Positions 25,201 to 36,952 of a DNA stretch of 64,000 nt are shown here, one piece after another. Below the pieces are notes generated by a model. That model made no database searches. It was given only the letters and a program-made list of their open reading frames with translations, and was not told where the DNA came from. This DNA is from Tenebrio molitor (Eukaryota; Arthropoda; Insecta; Coleoptera; Tenebrionidae). How positions within the stretch are numbered: the stretch's first letter is position 1; each line of letters opens with the position of its first letter. Where the stretch lies: NCBI RefSeq assembly GCF_963966145.1, contig NC_091055.1:10292001-10356000 (forward strand). The letters run 5' to 3'. The position numbers and the translations under genes are program-made.

Positions 25201-28200
25201 TGTGATTTTAATCTTTTTATTGTGGAAATTGGTAGTGTCTAAAATGTCAAAAAACGACAAAAATAAAGAAAATTATGTTTATGTTTTCCTTACAGAAACT
25301 AATCATTTATAGAAAAGATTTTTAAATCCGATTTACCCGAGTCCAACTAAAAAAATCTAGCCTAATCTCGACGAGCTTCAATAGAATATTTATTCAAATG
25401 CAAGATTTTGCAAAATAATATTCCGTCATAAAATATAAAATTCTTAAATTTTATTGATTACAAATAAATTTATAACTATATATAAAACTTATTGGGAATA
25501 AATCGCTACATAAATCGCTCTCGACAAATTTAAAAAACGTCGCTCGAGGAGTTATAGCGTAAATTTTTGCAATTCCAGACCAACTTCAGTATTCAGATCC
25601 CGACGACACGGTGTCAGTTGAAAACTCAAGCACTTTAAGTTGTTTTATCGCTTTTTGTGGATTGTTACGTTGTCGTGCGATTGTCCGAAGCGCCTTTTCT
25701 GAAGGAATGAAGTATACGGATGCAATAACAGCAACCCATAAACCAACCGGCAGGTCCCATCTGTGTAATAAATTTTCGTTACCACAACGTTCATATTTTT
25801 ATTTGAGTTGTCATCTTCCGTCGGAGAAAAACATAAATAAAAATTAGAAATTTATAGACAATGACCGATGCGGTAACGAGACGTGATAAATCCCTGTCTG
25901 GTTGTTGTCGAACGCTCAGTTATCTGATAATGTAAGAGGGCATTGAGCGTCGTCGTTCGGGTAGTAAGACCTCGGCTATGAGATGTTAATTGGAGTTAGA
26001 AAGCGCTGGAGGAAATTCAAAGTTTGTACGATAAGAGTGAGATTTTCGATTAAATTAATCGCGATAATAAATTGAAGGAAAAACCACTTAACTGGATCCG
26101 TGTTGGCGGTTTGTTTACAAATAGGATAAGCGAGTTGCGTTATCCTGACAGTTCGTGTTCGTCTCCAGTAGCTTTTCTATTAATCATCGAATTAAATTGG
26201 CAACGGTTTCTTTGTATCAGATTTTAATCGAAGCGTAAAGCGGTCGGACGTATGAAAGAAAATTTTCCACTTCGCCAGGTTCTTTGATCGTGGAGTAGTG
26301 AACGCGAAATGAATTGCTTAATCGGTCGCTTCGCCAAACTTATTCTAAATGTCGGGAAAAATTGATCAAGATAATTGCGCGCGTCCACGCCGACATCCGA
26401 TTATTTATTTATTTATCGCACCACGAAGGATTCGAAGCGATGCCGGAGGGATAATTCGAGATTTGCCAATACGCGAGATTTGAGCAGTTTTCTATCAGTG
26501 GAGCTTTCAAGCATCGCTTAAAATGGACCTGCGCAGAAACATTGATTTCTCAACGTGTGGCAGTGGCAAGTCAGTTGTCGGAATGATAGTAGGACGTCGA
26601 CCACAGTTAAGAACGGTACTCGCACGTTTGCTATGTTCTAGACAACATGGCAAGTGCCAGCTCTGACATGTCTTTGACCCTTCCGCCGGAAAGCTCTGGG
26701 CTGGAGATGGACTCGAATACTTCACCAAGGAGGGCCGTCAGTCCTCTTTTGGAAGTCCGAAGACCGCATTGCACTCTTAATTGTGATAACTGCAATGCTA
26801 TTCTTGAAGATCGCTTCAAACATCTAAGTAACTCAACGCACTCTGCATGCACCCTTTTATTTTTGTAGTCACTTAAATAAACCATGTCGATTGTTCTTCA
26901 CGTTTTGCTTCGATGTGTAAACCATGTGTAATTAATTCATCAACCACCACGCTGCTCCCGGACGGTTTGTTTATGTTCGCACCATACAGATTCACATTTA
27001 AAAATCTTCTTTAAAACTTCTCCAGATCGCACTTTTTGTTTTCCCACGCTTTCGCATGCTCGCCAAACAAACGCAAATGTCTTCATCCCTCGGTCTGAAA
27101 CTTTAAGTTTTACTTCGAAACTTGCTAAATGTACCGCGATTTATATTTTGCTCCCTCGCAACTCTCTCGGGAATTGATTACAAATAACCCTTCGACTAAC
27201 CCCCGTTCGTGCATTAGAATATTTTAATATTTAATAACGACCAAAATTACTACGACCTAGCGTCTTCTCATCGCTACTTGAATATCAAACTTGCGAACTT
27301 CTTAATCCAATTATTCTAATGATTTGGTTAACTGCTACAGAATTTGATTAAGCAAATTCTTTCACCTCTCGTTTCGTAAATCACAAAAAGCCAAATCTGA
27401 TTTTTTTTTAACGTAACTGAGGTCGGTTTTATTAATAATTCTGCGAAAAACACGACTCCCGTCAGTTTACTTTGAACACAAAACGACCAACGTAAATTTT
27501 CTTGTTAATTTAAAAGCGTCAGCGAAAATTTTTTTAGCGCAATTTCTACAACGAATTAAATATCGCGACGGGGGTTTTAATACGTTTTCTTGACGTTTTC
27601 TCGATTCAAAAAGCCAGATAATAGTCGGCAAATATTTATTCTTTCGTCTCGTTTAAATTCGTGTTCGAATGCTTTTTATTAGGTTCATAAACCAACCGCT
27701 CCACTCAATTTGAAGATGTACAGAAATGATACTTAAATCTCCGAAAAATGAGCAAAAACAGCGCAAATTAGTTATTGTTCGGCGGAGTTTAATTAATTTT
27801 TTACGATTGTGCCAATCAATAGAAAGGGTGAGTTTTGGACTACCATTAATTTATCCCCCTTGAACGACTCTTTTATCGACAATAAAATACATGTTTTCAC
27901 TCACAGATCGAGTTTCACGCGAAAATAAATTCAACAAACAATATTTTGTTGCTGCTTGAGACGTACCTAGGGCCTGGCAGTGATTCGAAAATATTTTCCA
28001 AACGAGCTGTTCCGAACCCTTACGGCAAAATATGTAGGTACAGGCATATTATTTCAGTTAAGTGGTTCGTTATAATTGTGTTATTCTGATCAGTAATTTT
28101 AATTCAGCTCGGCAAATAAAATGAAACGTAGAAAAAAGAGCAAAGCACTCGACCGGAATAAGTCCCGTTTTTCACCAAGCCCTGTATTTCATTTTAGGTC

Positions 28201-30974
28201 GAGAGATTAAGATTTGAACTTTGAAACCTTTTAAGTAAAAGTAACAAAGACATTTTGAAGAGACGTGAAAGCGGTTTAGAAGCGCAATAATTGTTTTCTT
28301 CTAATTTTAGCCAGCTCGGGTTTCGCCCATTGATTAAAGAAGTTCCGTGGAAAAATTTGACGTATTAATTTCGAACGTCTCGAAAAAAGTATTTCAACAT
28401 TTAATTAATGAAACCGACAGAATTGTGACAATCGCGATGCGGAGGAGACTCCGATGTAATCCCGAAAATATTAAAATTTCATAAATAAATTCGTCGTCGC
28501 TACTTGAATAAAAACTGAGATCGCCGATCCAGCTTAATAAGTTAAGATTAGTGTTGTTGTCTTTTTGATTAAGTTTGTAATAATTCGGAACGCTCTCACG
28601 TTTTCCGTTTTTTTCTTCTTCCACCACGTGAGCCATTGGAGATTTTTCAATGAATATAAATGGTGTAAGTGGAGCCCTAGATCGAATCCAGGCGTAGAAC
28701 ATGTCCTGAATTAATTTACGCTTTAGTGGGCTTCTGCCGTCTTGTGTTTAATTTAATAATTAAATCATCATACAGTTTACACTACGAAAATACGTTCCGG
28801 TAATTGACATTCTGGATCTGGACTCTAAATTCCTAATGAGCAATAGATTACCCATTAAATATTAATTAACACGAAGCACTTTTTTCTGGATCGATTTGTC
28901 GTGCGTAAATGTCACGTAATGACTCTTTATGTCTGGAATATCGCATAATCTTCAACAACACCACTTGCAAAAATTTAGATCTCGACAAAATTGAAAATTT
29001 TAGAGCGGCGTACTTGAAGATTTCATTAAAATAATTAAACGTTGTTGAGTTTTCGTGGAGGATGATGTCGAGGTGATAAAATTGTAATTTTAGTTTAATT
29101 AAAAAAATCTTGCCGAAAAGGAAATAATTTTTGTGTCGTGACACTATTTTGGCAACACTTTGTATTTACTTTGTCGAGCGTAATGCATTTGCTTGAATAA
29201 ATCTGCAATCGCTATTTTATTTCCGAGACGTTTTCTCTGGAACCGATTACAATCTTTATGTCTGGAAGAAAATTAAAAAGCAACCTTACGCCCCAGTCGC
29301 TCCATCATTTTGCTGAAGGCTAATAAATATCGACAATATTAATTGGAAACCGCACACTCGAGCTGTTATCTCGACACCGTGTGGAAAATCAAGAAAAAAT
29401 GTCCGATCAGAGGGGGAATTAAAATTGTCGTCAATCAACGAAACTCCGTCTCGGTGTCAATTCGGAAGTTAACAACCTTATCGGGTGACAATCGTCCGCG
29501 TGGTAAAAAATTTGGCCGCGGTTCAGCAAAGTTTCGGAAGTCGTTGGAGGTCAATGCCACATTATTCAATTGGCTCGATGCCCGACCTAACGGCGTAACT
29601 TTCCGTAGAAAAAGTCGACGCTGTTCGTAAGGGACCAGACGCAAATGGGGGCCAACCGCTGCGACCATCTCTGGGAGAGGCTCTGTGCGAGGAGGAGGTC
29701 GCCGCGATGATGAGGAAGTGCTGGTCCGAAGACGCCGCGGACAGGCCGGACTTCTCGTCTCTCAAGAACAGACTGAAGCACATAAACAAGTACGTCAAAG
29801 GAAAACTCGTTTTTTTCCATAAACGAAATTATCATGTTTGATTTGGTGACAAGCTGAAATCCTATTAGGAGCGCGCCTTCATTTGCGAGATGTAAAATTG
29901 ACGAAATTGCATTACAGAGAAAGCGACGGCAACCTTCTCGACAATCTTCTGGCGCGGATGGAGCAGTACGCGAATAATTTGGAGTCGTTGGTGGAGGAGC
30001 GCACGGCGGATTATCTAGAAGAGAAGCGCAAATGCGAGGAGTTGCTGTATCAACTGCTGCCGAAAAGTGTGGCCCAGCAGTTGATAACTGGCGACTCCGT
30101 CATTGCTGAAACTTTCGACCATGTCACCATACACTTCAGCGATATTGTAGGGTTCACGGCTCTGTCCGCTGACAGTACTCCTCTGCAAGTTGTGGAGTTT
30201 CTCAACGATCTCTACACCTGTTTCGACTCCATCATAGAAAACTTCGACGTCTACAAAGTAACTACCGGAAACAATTTAGACGGCGCGGGTTGAAATTTCG
30301 ATTGCAGGTGGAGACCATCGGTGACTCCTACATGGTAGTATCGGGACTGCCTGTCAGGAATGGGAACAAGCACGCCAGAGAGATCGCACGGATGTCGCTG
30401 GCTCTTCTCAAGGCGGTCAAGACTTTCAAAATTAGGCACCGGTCGGAGAAGCGTTTGAGACTTAGAATAGGGATCCACACGGGTCCTTGCGTTGCGGGAG
30501 TTGTCGGTCTCAAGATGCCAAGATATTGTCTCTTCGGAGACACGGTCAATACGGCTTCCAGAATGGAGACCAACGGATGTCCACTGAGAATACACATAAG
30601 CCCAGCTACCAAGGAGTTTCTTGACAAGTTTGGCAACTTCGACATAGAGCGAAGAGGTGAAGTCGAATTAAAGGTAGATGATTGAGTTGTCGCGAATGTG
30701 GTAAGTTCCACAACGAGACTGTTTGTTTCAGGGGAAAGGCACTATGGTGACTTATTGGTTAAACGGGGAGTGCGAGAGTACCGTTCAGTCGACACCACAA
30801 GAGTCGAGACCTGCTAAATTTCCAAGCACTCCAGTACCAAGCGCAAGAAAACAAATGGCGAATAATAATGGCAAAGCTTTAAACCAGATGAATTTTCAAG
30901 AACATCCAATTGACGAGGCCGATGTACCATTACTTTCCGTAACGTCACCCCCAGAGTACAATTCGAATGCGTGA
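16253..30974 (+). CDS. Receptor-type (membrane) guanylyl cyclase
   Basis: Makes cGMP from GTP after ligand binding at the cell surface. Exons: 16253-16498, 17143-17320, 17695-17878, 17925-18130, 18445-18559, 18626-18903, 18945-19163, 19616-19700, 19753-19882, 20209-20704, 20752-20904, 29609-29789, 29918-30257, 30308-30673, 30732-30974; 1139 aa, in phase throughout. Order: signal peptide (MFLLRILFVVGVG), ANF-receptor-type extracellular domain, transmembrane helix (about 481-503), kinase-homology domain (about 550-820), a linker helix, and the cyclase domain. The kinase-like domain has VAVK but HGALKS where active kinases have HRD, as usual for these pseudokinases. The cyclase domain has metal-binding Asp899 (SDIVGFT) and Asp943 (ETIGDS), and guanine-selecting Glu939 and Cys1011. 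The C-terminal tail after YWL is about 70 aa. It resembles the Gyc32E/NPR group, but the exact orthologue is not certain. Confidence 0.93.
17388..17675. mobile_element. Inverted-repeat MITE in cyclase intron 2
   Basis: Arms ACAACGTGTTTCAC..GAGTACGAGCCTGAC at 17401-17432 and the inverse at about 17624-17656 pair almost perfectly, with weaker pairing outside them. The element fills most of the intron between exons 2 and 3 and carries no coding sequence. Confidence 0.7.
22013..22530. mobile_element. 518-bp MITE, CAGGGTGATTC family
   Basis: It starts TACAGGGTGATTCTGAAATA and ends with the inverse. The inverted repeats extend for about 33 bp through AAGTTTGGAAAAAAA. TA flanks both ends. The inside has no recognisable transposase. 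A related terminus (ACCGGGTGATTCAGA) begins at the right edge of the window. Confidence 0.8.
22985..23466. repeat. Pair of direct repeats of about 60 bp, 422 bp apart
   Basis: Copies at 22985-23044 and 23407-23466 share CTCCACGACT(A/G)TTAAAGAATG and the following ATTCTTGTTGG block, with a few differences. The motif GAAGAATGTACTATTC also occurs twice, near 23395 and 23470. The arrangement looks like duplicated ends of one element. The superfamily is unknown. Confidence 0.55.
24140..24735. mobile_element. Inverted-repeat element with arms of about 115 bp, diverged
   Basis: The left arm at about 24144-24255 (GATCGAGACATCAAAA, GTTCAGAAT, GTTTCAACCCAAAATTCG) pairs with the inverse at about 24615-24733 (TTTTGATGTCTCGATC, ATTCTGAAC, CGAATTTTGCGTTGAAAC). 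Arm divergence suggests an old insertion. It has no coding sequence. Confidence 0.65.
26521..26880. other. GC-richer island with overlapping short open frames in the cyclase intron
   Basis: This stretch is clearly less AT-rich than its surroundings. It carries short open frames on both strands, including a 73-codon + strand frame from ATG 26647 to a stop at 26866-26868, with AATAAA close behind. I recognise no protein family. It could be a nested small gene, a decayed mobile-element fragment or an enhancer. Confidence 0.2.
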
Positions 30975-31390
30975 ACAATCTTTCCTGCTGAATTAAGGTG
31001 AAGTGGATCATTTTATTGTATACGGCGGGATTATTAAACAGTATTGAACCAAAACCTAAACAAGATTGGGTTAAAATTTGTGATTCAGTTTCCTCTATTT
31101 TCATATATGTTATTTATGGTTATTTTAATTATTGTTCTGAATATAAATTTCTAAACCAGAAATCAGTTTTTCCGTCACCTGCACGCCCCTAAAGAGTTTC
31201 CACCCTTTGAAACTTCAAATAATTTTTCACGTGTCAACGCGTCATCCACATTTGATAAAAACAAAGCTCTAACAGATATTTAATTAAAACAGAAGGATTT
31301 AAATTTCATTATTTTGGGTAGAAGTGAACTATTTCAATCTTGTGTTTTTGATATCAAAGCAAAATAATGCTTTGAGTTGGTTGAGTGGTA

Positions 31391-31396
31391 AATAAA
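31391..31396 (+). terminator. Candidate guanylyl cyclase polyadenylation signal
   Basis: AATAAA lies about 420 bp after the cyclase stop, just before the opposite-strand signal of the protease gene. Confidence 0.4.
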
Positions 31397-31427
31397 AATG
31401 AGAAACCACACCGGTGGAAATTAGGTC

Positions 31428-31433
31428 TTTATT
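31428..31433 (-). terminator. Candidate serine protease polyadenylation signal
   Basis: The minus strand reads AATAAA, about 235 bp after the protease stop. With the cyclase signal at 31391 it implies closely abutting or overlapping 3' ends. Confidence 0.4.
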
Positions 31434-31667
31434 GATCAACTTGTCATGAGAATGCTCGAGAAGTTTCTAGTGTTAAGCTAGGAGGAAAAATCCTTATCAC
31501 CTGGATTGAGACTCATCGATTAGTTGAGTACGATTTCCAGTCACGATTTCGATAAGGAGTAGGGAAAAAATGGAAAGTACGTATAAAGCATGAGTAGAGG
31601 GGTAGCATTGGTTAAAAATTAAAGTCCCGGAAAGTGGAGTTCCGAACAGCGTGTCCTCGTAATGAGT

Positions 31668-33155
31668 CTATTTTGCGATCGTGTTCTTGATAATCCAGGG
31701 TATGTAGCTACTGACTTTGGTGTAAATGCCTGGACTGCCTTTATTTCCGCAACCGATGCCCCAGGAAACTATCCCGATCGTAATCCAGCGACCATTCTCC
31801 AGTTGGAACATTAAAGGCCCTCCGGAATCACCCTAAAGCATCTGGTTTTGTACACGATAAGGCGTTAAAAGCCACGATTTACCAGACACGAGTCCTTCCC
31901 TCCGTCGTAGCCGGCGGCACACAAATTACTGTCGGTGATCCTCTGAAGGAACGAATTTGCACATTTCTCAAGAGTCCACACTGGGACCTCGACGTGTCGC
32001 AGGACCTCGCTGACGGGTCCGGCGTAGTACACTTGGCCCCAACCGGCAACGATCGCAACTTCGTTTACGAAATCGCGATCGATCGGAGGGAGACAGATGG
32101 GCCAGATGTACGAGTTAAAACTGGTCGCTGTTCGGAGTTTTATAATTGAAATGTCATTAGCATAGGTTGCTTTGTCGAAATCTTCGTGGTCGGTGATTGA
32201 TTCGACGATGTGATCGACGGAACGGGACTCGTTTGCTTGCGCGAAATTATATTCGCCCAAACGGACTCGTATTTCGTCTGCGGTGAGGCTGCAATTATTT
32301 TTTAATGAGAACGGTCTCGGACAGGGTTGGATGGTTCACCCCAATGTGCAGTGAGCCGCCGTCAGAATGTGGTACTCCGTGATGACAGAGCCTCCGCAGA
32401 ATTGCTGTTCCAGACCTTGGGCCATCTCTTTGGGTCGGTAGAGCGCTGCTATCCAAGGCCACTGTTGACCGATCGACTTCTTGCCCCCGGGGTTTCCCTC
32501 GATAGGGATTCCGCACCCTCACGATCACAGATTTACTCATTTGGACGGTCGCAAAAATTTTGCTCACCTGTCGTGTTATCTTTCTCATCGTAATCGTCAC
32601 CCCCTCCGGGTAGATCCGAGATTATTTGAGAGCCAGCTAATCCACTTAGGGCTATATCATCAGGGCAACAAACACCGACGTGCCTATAAAATTCCAATAT
32701 TACCTTCATTCCTCTAACTCTACTACTCTACTACATTCGTTCGATGACGCAAAGATAATCCAGGACATTTTTGGCATTTTTTAACACATGCATAGGACAA
32801 AAAATGAGATGCTTGCAATGACCTTTCGCATCATCTGGGGCCACACATTCTTGATATCTCTTGTTAATCTGAAAGGGATGCGCCGAGGTGACATATTACA
32901 ACAGAGACGTTCAGATAATCACCTTGAAACGTTTGCTCAAACCGAGATATCTTTTACGTCTAAAATGTTCGAAATTCGTTGGAGAAGAACTGCGATTGTT
33001 GAACGGTCTATTCACCAGCACTTTATCTACGCAGAAAATTCAATAAAGACCTACTCTTTCTCAGTAAATATATAAATACCATTTCTGATGCTTACGAGCA
33101 CTGATTCCTTTATAACGTTCAAAAGAATCACAACAAATATCAAAGAGACGTTCAT
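31668..33155 (-). CDS. Clip-domain serine protease, trypsin-like triad, altered activation site
   Basis: Secreted protease of the type used in insect immune and developmental cascades. Minus-strand exons: 33155-33096, 32868-32735, 32683-32568, 32517-32340, 32288-31883, 31832-31668; 352 aa, all phases close. Exon 1 is almost exactly a signal peptide. The clip domain is residues 28-71 with six cysteines (C28, C38, C44, C60, C70, C71; ending VGVCCP). An acidic linker leads to Cys105, then the protease domain. The triad is His159 (TAAHC), Asp208 (NDISI) and Ser301 (GDSGGP), with Asp295 giving trypsin-like specificity. Where family members have Arg/Lys-IVGG, this model reads EGNPGG (110-115). The exon 4 acceptor (CGTGAG) has a poor pyrimidine tract, so that boundary is the least certain. 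Confidence 0.88.
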
Positions 33156-34035
33156 ACTTTTGTGCTTTCAATACCAGTCGAACTCTCACTGAAATATTTT
33201 TTAGGGAACAGATTCGTAATTTGATGATAAGTGCATCCTCATCTGTCTACTTCCTGTTTGTTCACTTTATATCAAATAGCGTGGCTACTACTTTCATTTC
33301 ACGATAAAATTATTATCAAAACGGTGCTAATGAATCTACATTTGTTATTTATTCTCTAAACATAATTTATTTTGTTAGTTTTTAGCATCTCATACGTTAG
33401 TATAGATTATTCTCTTGGATACATACATAGTACAGAGACTACATCTTCGGATGCCGTCATAAGATGGCGTTCTGCCAATGCGAAACATATCTTTTAGAAC
33501 TCATAAGTCATGAGTAAAAGGCCAAATGCGTTTTGTTTCTTCATTTTTAATAAGAGTACTCCAGACTGCGGTAAGATTTGTCTTAGGGAGGAGTAGTAAG
33601 ATATATTTTTTATTCATTTTTATTTGCGCAAAAAATCTTCAGCAACAACAGAAATAATTAAATTATTTAATAATTGGAGCGACGAGAGCTTCAAAAATTC
33701 AATTCTTCTTCACATTTAGAAAAGTTGTTTGTTGACGTCGTGTTGTGACATTGTGTCAACAATTTACGATCATAATAACACAAAAAATATATGTGAAAAT
33801 AAAATACTAAAGGACGAGAAATATCGAAAAAGATATCTAACTCCAAAAATGTACTTTGAGGGAGTTGTTAATTAGCAGAAGAATTATTTCCATTTCCAGG
33901 TGGACAGACAATTTTTCAACTACATAAAATAATATTAAATTACATATATCAATATTATCTTTTGTAAACTTCTGGTGACGTATTTTCTTGGTATCAGATT
34001 ATAGTTACAGATATATTTAAAAAAAATATATATCG

Positions 34036-34226
34036 GGTGTTTATTTAAATTTATCCTCCAAGTAGGCGTTGAAGAGTTGATTGTGAACGCACCACAGATC
34101 AGCTATTTAAATGTAACCTCACTTTTTGCGTTGTTTGTGTTTTTACTCTGCGGACTGACAAGTGGTGCGTTCACAACCGACTCTTCAACGCCAACTTTGA
34201 CGGAGGATAAATTTAAATGAAATGTT
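34036..34226. mobile_element. 190-bp MITE with long inverted repeats
   Basis: The left end GGGTGTTTATTTAAATTTAT and blocks AGGCGTTGAAGAGT and GTGAACGCACCA pair with the inverse at 34160-34226. The arms cover about 65 bp each with some mismatches. No coding sequence. Confidence 0.7.
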
Positions 34227-35425
34227 TTTTATTGTACTTTAATGAAATATCAAATTTAGTTGCATAAAAATTGTCTCGTATATACACATGTATATGTAGT
34301 TATAAATACAATTGTGTATTATGTTAACGATTTAGTTTATAGATACAGAAAATGTATAAACCACTGTAAGTCTGTTGGGCAAGAATAAAGCTTTGATCGA
34401 ATTGAAAATACGAATTATAATTCCTCCTTATTATCCTTTTCTTCTCTATTTTTCACAGAAATCTCAAATGTAGGCATTAAAAACAAGAATTGTGTAAGAA
34501 ATAAATGTAGAAAGATAACGATTAAAATATAATTGTTACGACAACGTGACTGTAATTTTTGCTCTATCATATACTCGTAGATACAATTAGAGATAAAGGA
34601 AAAAGGTATCAAATTTATCAAACGTGACAAGCACGTACAATATGTACTAAATACTGAAAAATTGATCGTTGATGCCATCTATCTTTCAGCTCCGACATTT
34701 CAGACTTCAGACACCTGCTTTAAAAAAGGAACCTTTCCAAATAGAATAATTTCGATGATGAAGTTCGCTGCTTTTATGAAAAGTATCAAACAGTACGAGG
34801 AATGATGGAATTAATTTTGAATTTTTAAAAGTATGGTCAAAAGAAGAAGAAAGTTTCGTTCGCTGTTTTGTTGTTATAAATTTTGCTAATTAGATGTGAT
34901 CGATGGTTGGCGATTGTTATTTCGTCAGTATATTTCTGGTATGGTTTGATCGAGTTAAAAAGTAATGAGGCAAGATAGAGGTTTAGATTAGACTTACACT
35001 ATCAGAAACGATTAGTTTCGTGTTGATTTAGTAGAATTAGTTTGGGACTGTTGTTTAGATTTAGATTAGAAATAAGAGTGTGCGATAAATGGCAAAGCGT
35101 GAGGAATTTTGAATGGTCTATATTTAGAAGCGGGTCCGCAAAAGAGTACAACCGTGTTATAAATACAATATAATCATTCATGTTTAGGGAAAACGATCGC
35201 ATTGGTTATTAGGTATGAATGGAGGTGAGAGGATTGTATGCAAATGAGGTTAAATAAAGCACGTGGTGTCGTCGCGTGGGCGGTGGACGATTTCGGAAGA
35301 GTTTGTATGACGGCGTTGGTAATCCTGCATGTGGGTATCGATCTCGAATGATTTGGCTAGGCGTTCGCAGCCCATATAATAGGCGAGTCTCCATGGCGAC
35401 GCTTTCCGCAACATTGCTGACCATA

Positions 35426-35433
35426 TGACGTCA
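35426..35433. promoter_or_regulatory. CRE palindrome (TGACGTCA) at the edge of the GC-rich island
   Basis: A full cyclic-AMP response element sits next to CCATGG-flanked, CpG-containing sequence. CREB-type factors bind this site. Its role here is inferred only from position upstream of a neuronal gene. Confidence 0.3.
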
Positions 35434-35439
35434 CAGCGC

Positions 35440-35850
35440 CAGCCAGTCTCCCATGGAGGATTAAGTCTGAGCGGCGTGGTGGCGGCGCAATCGCACCGAC
35501 GCCGCCCGTTCAAACGTCGGCCGCCAAAACGGAAAGCGCAGCTGGCGTCGAAAAGGCTATCGGGGGTGGCCGGCCCGTGACTCGCCCTGCGAATTCTTGG
35601 CCCTTTCAACGGACGAGCGGTCCCAATCCGGAGCTGGGTGGTTGGAAGTAGACCGTGCGCGGCGCACCCTCCCCCCCAAAGTCGCGCATCAAGATGGACG
35701 TTGCAGCCTAGAGGAAATGGCGATCGCACAAGAAGTCGGAGTAGTGCTGGGGGCGCGAAGACGCGCGTAATATCTGCACGAGAGACATGAGGCATGCCCC
35801 CCGGCCGCGGCCGAGGCCCTGAACGCGAGTGTCTCTGACATGTGTTCTGT
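35440..35850. promoter_or_regulatory. GC-rich island, candidate para promoter region
   Basis: This is the most GC-rich stretch outside coding exons, with many CpG dinucleotides, in an otherwise AT-rich region. It lies 5.6 kb upstream of the first para coding exon and about 0.5 kb upstream of a segment with a good splice donor at 36298. A long minus-strand open frame crosses it, but that is expected from base composition and I saw no family features. Confidence 0.3.
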
Positions 35851-36229
35851 GCTCGACGCGACCACCCAACGGCTGTCGATCCATTGTGTACCACAACTAG
35901 CAATAAATGAAGACTAATATCCCACATGATTTTTCAAGGACATACATACATAACAAACAGAGTTGATGTAAGTAAAGTGGCTTTAGCGAGGCGATTATCT
36001 GCTGGGAACTTTGTGGGTCATTATTTAATATCGATTTGCTCTGTCGCATAGGGGTGACTGTAAGGCTCGTTCACAATCCCTCTCGAGCTTGTATCACACT
36101 TATCAACTAGCACTTAAACCGCTTATTCTTGCCGTCTCTGCAGTGCTTACACTGTTGTTGTTGCCGTTTGTCGTTTGCCGTTACTGATATAGTGCTCAAA
36201 ATCTTGCTCGTCCTCGTGCTGTCCATGAA

Positions 36230-36297
36230 ACCGCCTTTCGCCAATCTTCAATGTTAGAAACAGTGCCATGTGATTATTCTGACAGACCTCAATGCAG
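36230..36297 (+). other. Candidate noncoding first exon of para
   Basis: A good donor (CAATGCAG|GTGGGT) ends this segment; the 5' boundary shown is arbitrary. A short in-frame ATG gives about 16 codons up to the donor. Splicing to the acceptor at 41398-41399 or to the exon at 40231 would place it in the para 5' UTR. Support is splice-site shape and position only. Confidence 0.22.
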
Positions 36298-36644
36298 GTG
36301 GGTCTTAAACAATTACTTTTACTCACGACACGCTTCCTTCCTCAATTTATCTCCACACTCGACGTCTTCCCCTCTTCACAACAACCCTCTAATATTCTTT
36401 CGCTCCCCAAACGAACAACTCAAACCTAAACTCATTTAATTTCATGTAAAATCCTCAACATCAAACAATACTCTAATTTACATGAAATTCAAATTACTCA
36501 TTTTTACCAGAAACAATTTTTTTTTTTTACTTTGTATCACGACCACGTCCGAACCAAATTAAATTCCACAAAAGTGGTCAACACGGAAAACCTACTGACC
36601 ACCGCATTCACTCATTACTGATTATTACTATTTGTAATAAGATA

Positions 36645-36952
36645 TTCTCGCCCGGCGCATCCACCATAATTACCACCAGTACCTGGACGTAACAAAACTG
36701 TTACCACACTCTAATAAATAACAAATTCACAAACCCTCTGTTAGCTTGTTAATTATGTACAAGCCAAACAAAGTAAAATTAAAATATCACGTATCATACA
36801 GCACTGAAATTCAATAAATTATTTACATATCAAAAGATTTTTTTTTGACGTAACAAAGCTACGTCGACATTAAAAAACACAGTGTTCTCTAATTGCTGTT
36901 TGTTGCTATTTGCAACGATATCTGGGTTCTCGCCCGGCGCATCCACCATAAT
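36645..36952. repeat. 26-bp exact direct repeat within a diverged duplication
   Basis: The same 26 bases, starting TTCTCGCCCGGCGCATCC, occur at 36645-36670 and 36927-36952. Downstream sequence is loosely similar too (CTCTAATAAATA against CTCTAATAAATATG; GTTAATTATGT against GTTAATTGTGT), indicating an old tandem duplication with a unit of about 280 bp. Confidence 0.7.

Larger units (their letters stand above)
20905..29608 (+). other. 8.7-kb intron of the guanylyl cyclase
   Basis: It splits the kinase-homology domain between the exon ending EEFRTAR and the one starting EKVDAV. Donor G|GTAAGC and acceptor CCGTAG are ordinary. The left part (21.5-24.1 kb) is very T-rich and holds a 518-bp MITE, a direct repeat pair and, further on, a 600-bp inverted-repeat element. 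The right part (25-29 kb) is less repetitive, with an island of higher GC at about 26.5-26.9 kb. No complete nested gene was recognised. Confidence 0.8.

Noticed and set aside
35250..35927. Long minus-strand open frame (225 codons) over the GC-rich island
   Set aside because: High GC content lowers stop frequency, no protein family features are visible, and overlapping frames are open as well. Composition explains it.
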